Shown here: positions 1 through 4,730 of the stretch, piece after piece | Layout: each line of letters opens with the position of its first letter | How positions within the stretch are numbered: the first letter of the stretch is position 1 | Origin: Lachnospiraceae bacterium | Lineage (GTDB): Bacteria > Bacillota_A > Clostridia > Lachnospirales > Lachnospiraceae | DNA: 5,472 nt | Assembly: GCA_017960415.1 (NCBI GenBank) | Contig: JAGCZE010000271.1 | Location: 1 to 5,472 of the forward strand | Direction of reading: 5' to 3' | Notes under the pieces: model-generated | What the model was told of the DNA's origin: nothing | What the model saw: the letters and a program-made list of their open reading frames with translations, nothing else | Database searches by the model: none | Position numbers and translations under genes: made by a program

Positions 1-157
1 ACCGCTGATGGCTCTTTCTGGTGCGCAGAGCAGCGCGAAGAGGATCCTGATCCCGTTTAATCAATGCAACAATACGGTAGTGGGGGTTGCCAATGCAAAT
101 ATTAATACTCTGGTTCACTCTGCGGTTGACGAGCTCAAAAAGCATATCGGGTGCTGA
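1..157 (+). CDS. DUF3842-family protein, C-terminal 51 residues (partial)
   Basis: The frame is open from base 2 to a TGA at 155-157 and lacks its 5' end, which lies outside the window. The visible part carries an SSAKRILIPFNQCNNTVVGV segment followed by a C-terminal helix. This matches my recollection of the C-terminus of DUF3842 proteins, small proteins of about 130-150 residues in Clostridia with a Rossmann-like N-terminus and a typical 'KKILIP-N-CN--VVGV' ending. The biochemical function of the family is not known to me. It is followed on the same strand by larC after 90 bases with no terminator, so the two are probably co-transcribed. This suggests, without proving it, a link to nickel-pincer cofactor synthesis. 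The family call rests on a short stretch recognised from memory; the reading frame itself is well supported by its continuity and its composition. Confidence 0.72.
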   Translation, partial: PLMALSGAQSSAKRILIPFNQCNNTVVGVANANINTLVHSAVDELKKHIGC

Positions 158-247
158 CCGCACAACCCGGTATCATACCTGATCAAGATTTATATGTGTC
201 AGGATGGCATGTTGGCTTTAGCATTTGTATTTTACGGAGGAAAATGA
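158..247 (+). other. Intergenic leader of larC with a small palindrome
   Basis: This 90-base gap separates the DUF3842 stop from the larC start. I see no convincing -35/-10 promoter pair and no terminator, consistent with read-through from upstream. It contains a perfect short palindrome at 169-179 (GGTAT-C-ATACC) and, partly overlapping it, a 5-bp inverted repeat (CCTGA 178-182, TCAGG 199-203). Either could be an operator or arise by chance. The larC ribosome binding site lies at its end. Confidence 0.3.
234..240 (+). promoter_or_regulatory. Ribosome binding site of larC
   Basis: A strong Shine-Dalgarno sequence, ACGGAGG, ends at 240 and leaves 7 bases before the ATG at 248. A competing ATG at 244 lies only 3 bases from the site. 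It is in another frame and reaches a stop after 7 codons, so 248 is the functional start. Confidence 0.85.
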
Positions 248-1615
248 ATGAAGACTCTTTATCTTGATTGTGGAATGGGAGCCGCCGGCGATATGCTGAC
301 TGCTGCCCTGCTTGAACTCTTCCCCGATAAACAGGACATGATCGACCGCCTGAACTCCATCGGTATTCCCGATGTGATCTATTCTGCCGTACCTTCCGTG
401 AAATGCGGGATCACCGGCACACATATGTCGGTTACCGTGCGCGGGGCTGAGGAATCCGCTGAGGATTATTGTGAAGAGCATATTCATGATGGCAGTATGC
501 ACAGTCATGATGACAATTTGCATGATGAACATACGCACGACCATGGACATGATCATTCACACGAGAATCACTATGAGCACACTCACGACCATGTACATGA
601 TGACAGGCATGAACACACTCCCGATCATGAGCACGAACACTCTCACAGTCACTCCCACAGCCATGTGCATCACGGTCTTGCGGACATCGAGCATATCATC
701 AGGGATCATCTGGAGCTCCCGGCCGTAGTCAGAAACAACATCCTGAAGGTATTCGGTCTGATCGCGGAAGCCGAAAGCCATGTGCATAACGTACCGATTA
801 CCGATATACATTTTCATGAGGTCGGTACAATGGATGCTGTGGCCGATGTTACCGCAGTATGCTATCTTATGAATGAACTCTCTCCCGACGTCGTAATAGC
901 CTCTCCGGTACGTACCGGCTTCGGGCAGGTAAAATGTGCCCACGGCATCCTTCCTGTTCCCGCGCCCGCCACAGCTTTTATCCTGCAGGGCATCCCTGCC
1001 TACGCAGGTGAGATCAGAGGTGAGATGTGCACTCCGACAGGTGCGGCGCTCCTCAAATATTTCGTTGACCGCTTCGAAAATATGCCGGTCATGAGAACGG
1101 AATCCGTCGGATACGGCATGGGAACCAAGGACTTTCCTGCTGCAAACTGCGTACGCGCAATGTTCGGGGAATCTTTAGATAATAATGACTCTGTGATAGA
1201 ACTCTCCTGCAATGTTGACGATATGACCGCAGAAAGCATCGGATATGCCGTAGACAGGTTGTTTGACGGAGGAGCGCTTGATGTCTACACAGTCCCCATC
1301 GGCATGAAAAAGGGACGCCCCGGCACGCTGATCCGCGTATTATGCAAAAAAGAACGCTTGAATCCGATTGTAGAACTCATTTTCAAACATACAACTACTC
1401 TGGGTATAAGAAGATGCGAGATGGGCCGCTATATTCTTGACAGAAAGATCGAAACCGTTGATACTCCCTATGGTCCCGTAAGACGCAAGACCTCATCGGG
1501 ATACGGAGTCAAACGCTCGAAATATGAATATGACGATCTCTCCCGCATTGCCACCGAACAGGGTAAGAGTATAGCGGATATCATTGCCGAATGTAATGAT
1601 CATTTTCGTAAATAA
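248..1615 (+). CDS. larC: LarC, nickel-pincer cofactor nickel insertase
   Basis: LarC is a cytoplasmic CTP-dependent enzyme that inserts Ni(II) into pyridinium-3,5-bisthiocarboxylic acid mononucleotide. This is the last step in making the nickel-pincer nucleotide used by lactate racemase and related LarA enzymes, after LarB and LarE. The 455-residue product shows the family landmarks in order: the N-terminus MKTLYLDCGMGAAGDMLTAA, the HFHEVGTMDAVADV motif (188-201), MCTPTGAALL (260-269), VDDMTAESIG (323-332), GALDVYTVPIGMKKGRPGT (342-360), HTTTLGIRR (381-389), and a C-terminal tail with KYEYDDL (425-431). Residues 78-142 form a histidine-rich insert, which accounts for a length slightly above the roughly 390-430 I expect. 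In Lactiplantibacillus plantarum LarC is made from two overlapping frames (larC1 and larC2) by programmed frameshifting; here both halves are one continuous frame. The start at 248 is set by the Shine-Dalgarno site. The gene follows a DUF3842 gene and ends at a shared terminator. Identification is firm; which LarA-type enzyme it serves cannot be told. Confidence 0.96.
   Translation: MKTLYLDCGMGAAGDMLTAALLELFPDKQDMIDRLNSIGIPDVIYSAVPSVKCGITGTHMSVTVRGAEESAEDYCEEHIHDGSMHSHDDNLHDEHTHDHGHDHSHENHYEHTHDHVHDDRHEHTPDHEHEHSHSHSHSHVHHGLADIEHIIRDHLELPAVVRNNILKVFGLIAEAESHVHNVPITDIHFHEVGTMDAVADVTAVCYLMNELSPDVVIASPVRTGFGQVKCAHGILPVPAPATAFILQGIPAYAGEIRGEMCTPTGAALLKYFVDRFENMPVMRTESVGYGMGTKDFPAANCVRAMFGESLDNNDSVIELSCNVDDMTAESIGYAVDRLFDGGALDVYTVPIGMKKGRPGTLIRVLCKKERLNPIVELIFKHTTTLGIRRCEMGRYILDRKIETVDTPYGPVRRKTSSGYGVKRSKYEYDDLSRIATEQGKSIADIIAECNDHFRK
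479..673 (+). repeat. Histidine-rich low-complexity insert within larC
   Basis: Residues 78-142 of LarC contain 27 histidines in 65 residues, mostly alternating with Asp, Glu, Ser or Thr. They end in an HSHSHSHSH run (131-139) and then H141-H142. In DNA this is a degenerate array of short CAT/CAC-rich units rather than an exact tandem repeat. Histidine-rich loops in nickel-handling proteins such as HypB and UreE bind or store nickel, and His-rich inserts occur in LarC proteins. Nickel buffering or delivery is therefore the likely role, by inference. Confidence 0.9.
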
Positions 1616-1638
1616 AATACTTTCATTAACCTCAAAAA

Positions 1639-1674
1639 AAGGTCTCCCAAGATTAAAAATCTTAAGGAGGCCTT
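1639..1674. terminator. Bidirectional intrinsic terminator between convergent units
   Basis: An outer stem pairs AAGGTCTCC (1639-1647) with GGAGGCCTT (1666-1674) with one G-T wobble. A one-by-two internal bulge follows, then an inner stem AAGATT (1649-1654) with AATCTT (1658-1663) closed by an AAA loop. Read on the - strand, the hairpin is followed by a clean run of seven T (complement of 1634-1640), an ideal terminator for the three-gene - strand operon. On the + strand the tail is TTATTTACTGTTT after GGCC, weaker but workable for larC, whose stop codon is 23 bases upstream of the stem. Confidence 0.9.
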
Positions 1675-1699
1675 ATTTACTGTTTATTTGCAGAAAATC

Positions 1700-1963
1700 C
1701 TATCTCAGCCTTGTTGTTTCAAAGCGTCCTCTGGTGCGCAGATAATACATTACATATCCGATACGGTCATCCTTGGTCGCCCCGTCCTTACCGACAATAT
1801 CCAGTGATAATTCAATATTGAGCAATGTACGTTCGTCTATCTCATCACTGCGCTCTTCCAATATCTTTCTCTTCGCTTCCACCGTCGGAGCGTCAAGAAA
1901 ATCCTCAAGTACCTGGGGGATACCGGCCTCATTGCTCCGGTTGTTCTGTTCGTTTTCACTCAT
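1700..1963 (-). CDS. Small acidic helical protein, unknown function
   Basis: The product is 87 residues from the ATG at 1963-1961 (MSENEQNNRSNEAG...) and ends in GRFETTRLR. The frame extends upstream to an ATG at 1996, but that one lacks a Shine-Dalgarno site. The ATG at 1963 has AGGAAGG (1974-1980) 10 bases ahead, so I prefer it. There is no signal peptide, membrane segment or cysteine. After a polar, Asn-rich N-terminus the rest looks wholly alpha-helical: VLEDFLDAPTVEAKRKILEE (about 19-38), then DERTLLNIELSLDIVG, then DDRIGYVMYYLRTRGRFETT. The first helix resembles the 'FL-A-s-EEA-r-iLee' helical modules seen in some CHAT- or NACHT-type proteins, a weak similarity from memory. It is the last gene of the operon, 93 bases after the 881-residue protein and just before the terminator. 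It may be a cytoplasmic partner or adaptor of that protein, by inference. Confidence 0.8.
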   Translation of the reverse strand: MSENEQNNRSNEAGIPQVLEDFLDAPTVEAKRKILEERSDEIDERTLLNIELSLDIVGKDGATKDDRIGYVMYYLRTRGRFETTRLR

Positions 1964-2056
1964 AAGTAATCTACCTTCCTTTTTGTTTAGTTCCATTATT
2001 TAGTATGTCCGTTTTATCCTGTCTTTTGAAAGTTTAGCTTTTTTCTGTGCATCTGT
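1964..2056 (-). other. Intergenic gap inside the - strand operon
   Basis: This 93-base AT-rich gap separates the 881-residue gene from the small gene downstream. I find no hairpin followed by T residues and no well-spaced -35/-10 pair on the - strand, so read-through from the larger gene is the simplest view. Apart from the ribosome binding site at 1974-1980 I see nothing in it. Confidence 0.45.
1974..1980 (-). promoter_or_regulatory. Ribosome binding site deciding the start at 1963
   Basis: On the - strand AGGAAGG, preceded by a run of A, lies 10 bases before the ATG at 1963. The alternative ATG at 1996 has only AT-rich sequence in its upstream window, so this site moves the start 11 codons inward. 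Confidence 0.7.
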
Positions 2057-4702
2057 TTACTTTTTGCCTTTCAGATTCAGATAAAAGTCTGCATACTCGT
2101 CTGTAATAAGTCTGTATTGCACCATCTTGGCAACGTCATCTTCGAATTCAAACTTCAGCAGATTATCGTCATTGACCATTTCCTGAAGGATTGCCCTGAT
2201 CCTGCGCTGGTATTCCTGAAGACCTATGACATTGTCGGTCCACAATATCCTGTTCTCGTAAGCCTTCTTGAAATAGTCGCTGTACTCTCCCCTGGTATTC
2301 AGCGAATCAAAAATATTGGTATTGAACCTGAACCGCTTCCTCAGCTCTCTCATAGACGGAGGGGCAAGTGCGATATCATTGCCGAGCAAATACAGATTCT
2401 GGCTGTAGCTTGTTCCACCCATCTGATCCGTTGATGATGCAAATGAAGGCATAACATCCTCAAACATGTCATAAGCCCCCATATTTTCCTTGATGTTTTT
2501 GTACGCCTTCAGATTGACCACCGGAACGTTTTTCCTGTACCATACATTGATAAACTTATCCGTAGGCACGGAAACATCCCGTTCCAGATCTCCCTCAAGC
2601 AACAGGAAATGAATATGATCATCTTTTACATAACAAAGAGCCGGAGTCTGGGTAATATGCTTGCTCCCCCAGTTTTCGATAAATACGGGGATAAAGTCTT
2701 TTCCAAGCTTTCTGGCCTTGATGATCTTCTTCATGTTGGAAGCGCTGTACTTCGAAAGATCGGGTTCCTCCCACGGAAGCCGCTCACGGAGGGGTTCTTC
2801 GGTCTCAGGATTCTTTTCGGCCCTGCCTGTTGCAATATCCTTCTCACGGTCCCGCCTGCGCCTTAACTCTTCCTCCCGGCTTATGTTGTCATCGTCATCA
2901 TCGGCATCGGCTTTATCTTTGTTTTTGTCTTTCTTTTTGTCTTTTGCCTTTTTCTTTTTTTCTTTTTTCTTCCTGTCTTCTTTGCTGTCGGCAAATGAAC
3001 CGTCCTCATCGGATTTGCTGTCACGCTTCATCCGCTTTCCGGAAGAGCTGTCACTGTTCTCCTTGTCTTCGGGTTCATCATAAACATTGCCGAAGAGCTT
3101 GACAAACAATCCACCGATTTTCTTGAAAAAGCCGCCGTTTTCTTCCTCTTCCGGTTCGGAGCTGTCAGTTTCGTCACCTACCGGTTCTTTTCCGCTTATG
3201 CTCACAACTCTGCGGTCAGGCTTTTTCTGTTCTGTTTCAGTTATACCGGACTTTACAGGAGTTCTTTGTCCTCTGTCTGTCGGGTTTTCTCCGGAATTGC
3301 TCGACCTGCGGTTTTCAACTTCCCTGGCGTACTGCTCTTCACGCAGTTTCTCTTTGTCGGCGTAACTAAGCTCGTTCTCGAATTTCTCACTTAGATCGTC
3401 GGCATACTCATCGGTTTTTTCTTTGATCCTGCGGCGTATTTTTTTGCGTTCAGCCCTGGTCTTCCGGCCCTGAAGAAAATGTCTTTTTTTAGCTTCTTTT
3501 TCAGCCTTTTTATCCGATATTTCCTTTTCTTTCTCGGGATCTGAATTGTCAGGATTTCTTTTGAATATCGAAAATAACCGGCCGAAAAGCGATCCGAGCG
3601 ATCCTTTTTCTGCATCAACCTCGGATGCCGTATCTGTCATACCGTTAGCAGGATTCTTTTTCCCAATGGCAGTTTTCCTGCCGATCGCATAGAATTCATG
3701 TACCTGTCTTTTTTCACCGCTTTGATTACCTTCTCTGCCTGAAGCTCCATATGCATCACCGGAATTCTTTGAATCCGGCTTTACTTCGTTTTTCAGAACA
3801 GTATTGGAATTTATCCCTGTATTGGATGTTTTGACTGCCTTGGCATTCTCCGACTTAACTGAATTGTCCTCATCGGAAAACGGAGGTTTTTCAGGAGGAA
3901 GACCATCAATAAACGGCCCGTCCGAAGGCGAAAGACTTGTTGTGGTCTTCACACGCTTCATGACATAAGAAGCCTTCGGCACAGCTTTTTCTGTTATCTC
4001 ATCCGGCACATATCTTCCGCCGTCATCGGCATATATCACACTGTCCTTAATACGCTGTACAGCCTTTTCAAGTGATTCGAGTTCGTTTGCTGCAGGAGCC
4101 TCCCCGTCTGCTCTGCGGTTTGTTCCGGCGCTGTTCCCGGTTGTTTTGTTGTTGGTCGCAGCGCTGTCAGGGGTTGTTCCTCCATTGACTGCGGAATCAT
4201 TTGCAGTACCTTTCTCAACGGCTGTTTTTCCTGTATTTTCCAGAGCTAATGACTTATTCCCGATAGCCGTATTATCAGTTTGATCTGTACTATTTCCATT
4301 ACCGGAACTCTTGTTGGCTTCCGTATTGTCTACATTATCATGGTTCTTCCCGGTTTCTGCTTTTCCTCCGTCATTCGGTTTTTCCCCCGCCCCCGGTTCA
4401 TTTCCGCCATCAGGGTTCTTCCCGGGCTCTGCATTATCTCCGGCATCACCGCCCTGTCCGTCACCCAAAGCGTTTTCAGGATTCTCCTCATCATTCTCAT
4501 CCGAAACGACGGTAACCATCGTAGACATGCCTATGCCCATAACCATCGCGGCACCGCCGACTGCGATCGGAATGATTCCCAAACCGGCAAAGGCGGCTGC
4601 GGCTACAACAGCCGCACCGCCTACGAGTGCCAATAATATCGCACCGAAAAATAAACGTGTTTTCCATGATCCATACTTAAAAGTATTTATCAGTCTGTTC
4701 AT
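2057..4702 (-). CDS. Membrane-hairpin protein, disordered linker, unknown C-terminal domain
   Basis: The preferred start is the ATG at 4702-4700 (MNRLINTFKYGSWKTRLFFG), giving 881 residues. AAGAGG (4710-4715) lies 7 bases ahead of it. An ATG at 4756 would add 18 polar residues and overlap the upstream gene, but has no clear Shine-Dalgarno site. Layout by residue: a basic N-terminus (1-17); two hydrophobic, Gly/Ala-rich segments (about 18-39 and 46-66) joined by a short GLGIIP turn, which put both ends on the cytoplasmic side if both span; an acidic, Gly/Asn/Asp-rich then Thr/Asn/Ser-rich linker (67-207); a mixed linker with short Pro-rich pieces (208-360); two copies of a G-[SG]-LF-x-[RK]-LF motif (370-377 and 530-537); a very charged Lys/Glu region likely to be long helix (about 387-470); a Lys tract (576-597) followed by five Asp (601-605); and a globular domain (about 647-881) with a beta-rich first half and a helical second half. 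The only cysteine is residue 690, in that domain. I recognise no catalytic motif. Context suggests it anchors a complex with its operon partners. Confidence 0.85.
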   Translation of the reverse strand: MNRLINTFKYGSWKTRLFFGAILLALVGGAAVVAAAAFAGLGIIPIAVGGAAMVMGIGMSTMVTVVSDENDEENPENALGDGQGGDAGDNAEPGKNPDGGNEPGAGEKPNDGGKAETGKNHDNVDNTEANKSSGNGNSTDQTDNTAIGNKSLALENTGKTAVEKGTANDSAVNGGTTPDSAATNNKTTGNSAGTNRRADGEAPAANELESLEKAVQRIKDSVIYADDGGRYVPDEITEKAVPKASYVMKRVKTTTSLSPSDGPFIDGLPPEKPPFSDEDNSVKSENAKAVKTSNTGINSNTVLKNEVKPDSKNSGDAYGASGREGNQSGEKRQVHEFYAIGRKTAIGKKNPANGMTDTASEVDAEKGSLGSLFGRLFSIFKRNPDNSDPEKEKEISDKKAEKEAKKRHFLQGRKTRAERKKIRRRIKEKTDEYADDLSEKFENELSYADKEKLREEQYAREVENRRSSNSGENPTDRGQRTPVKSGITETEQKKPDRRVVSISGKEPVGDETDSSEPEEEENGGFFKKIGGLFVKLFGNVYDEPEDKENSDSSSGKRMKRDSKSDEDGSFADSKEDRKKKEKKKKAKDKKKDKNKDKADADDDDDNISREEELRRRRDREKDIATGRAEKNPETEEPLRERLPWEEPDLSKYSASNMKKIIKARKLGKDFIPVFIENWGSKHITQTPALCYVKDDHIHFLLLEGDLERDVSVPTDKFINVWYRKNVPVVNLKAYKNIKENMGAYDMFEDVMPSFASSTDQMGGTSYSQNLYLLGNDIALAPPSMRELRKRFRFNTNIFDSLNTRGEYSDYFKKAYENRILWTDNVIGLQEYQRRIRAILQEMVNDDNLLKFEFEDDVAKMVQYRLITDEYADFYLNLKGKK
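2060..2764 (-). other. Unrecognised C-terminal globular domain of the 881-residue protein
   Basis: This stretch codes residues about 647-881, where composition changes sharply from charged low complexity to ordinary globular sequence rich in Trp, Tyr, Phe and Ile. The first half has alternating strand-like segments (FIPVFIENWG, ALCYVKDDHIHFLLLEG, KFINVWYRKNVPVVNL). The second half is helical (MRELRKRFRFNT, EYSDYFKKAYENRILW, QEYQRRIRAILQEM, KMVQYRLITDEYADFYLNL). The abundant aromatic and paired charged residues suggest a conserved interaction domain. I cannot place it in a known family. Confidence 0.6.
2905..2982 (-). repeat. Lysine tract and homopurine stretch followed by an aspartate run
   Basis: On the - strand this is almost pure purine and encodes the Lys-rich run at residues 576-597 of the 881-residue protein, starting DRKKKEKKKK. 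It includes an A7 run (2955-2961) and an A6 run (2963-2968). The aspartate run D601-D605 follows immediately downstream, just outside this interval. Basic-then-acidic charge blocks like this usually mark disordered or single-helix linkers. Confidence 0.8.
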
Positions 4703-4709
4703 TTTCGAA

Positions 4710-4715
4710 CCTCTT
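4710..4715 (-). promoter_or_regulatory. Ribosome binding site deciding the start at 4702
   Basis: On the - strand AAGAGG lies 7 bases before the ATG at 4702, inside the 28-base gap after the beta-helix gene's stop codon (4731-4733). This supports separate re-initiation on one transcript rather than a gene overlap starting at 4756. Confidence 0.75.
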
Positions 4716-4730
4716 GCAACCGAGTTATTA

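Noticed and set aside
158..233. Possible promoter or nickel-responsive riboswitch ahead of larC
   Set aside because: There is no -35/-10 pair with acceptable spacing, and 76 bases with only weak 5-bp pairings cannot hold a known nickel/cobalt riboswitch fold.
244..267. Seven-codon open frame starting at ATG 244, overlapping the larC start
   Set aside because: Its ATG is only 3 bases from the Shine-Dalgarno site, too close for efficient initiation, while the larC ATG at 248 has ideal spacing. Coupled translation cannot be excluded, but there is no support for it.
218..943. Open frames antisense to larC and a Met/Thr-rich + strand frame at 471-728
   Set aside because: They overlap the His-rich part of larC in other frames. 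Their composition (runs of Met, Thr, Ile, Val) is what CAT/CAC repeats give when read out of frame, and they have no ribosome binding sites.
2117..3365. Several + strand frames rich in Ser, Phe and Leu
   Set aside because: They are antisense shadows of the Lys/Glu-rich coding sequence of the 881-residue protein; their poly-Ser and poly-Phe content simply mirrors GAA/AAG/AAA codons.
3391..3618. Lys/Arg-rich - strand frame of 75 codons, and a similar 60-codon frame at 4036-4218
   Set aside because: Both are fully inside the 881-residue gene in a shifted frame, with no independent ribosome binding site and biased composition.
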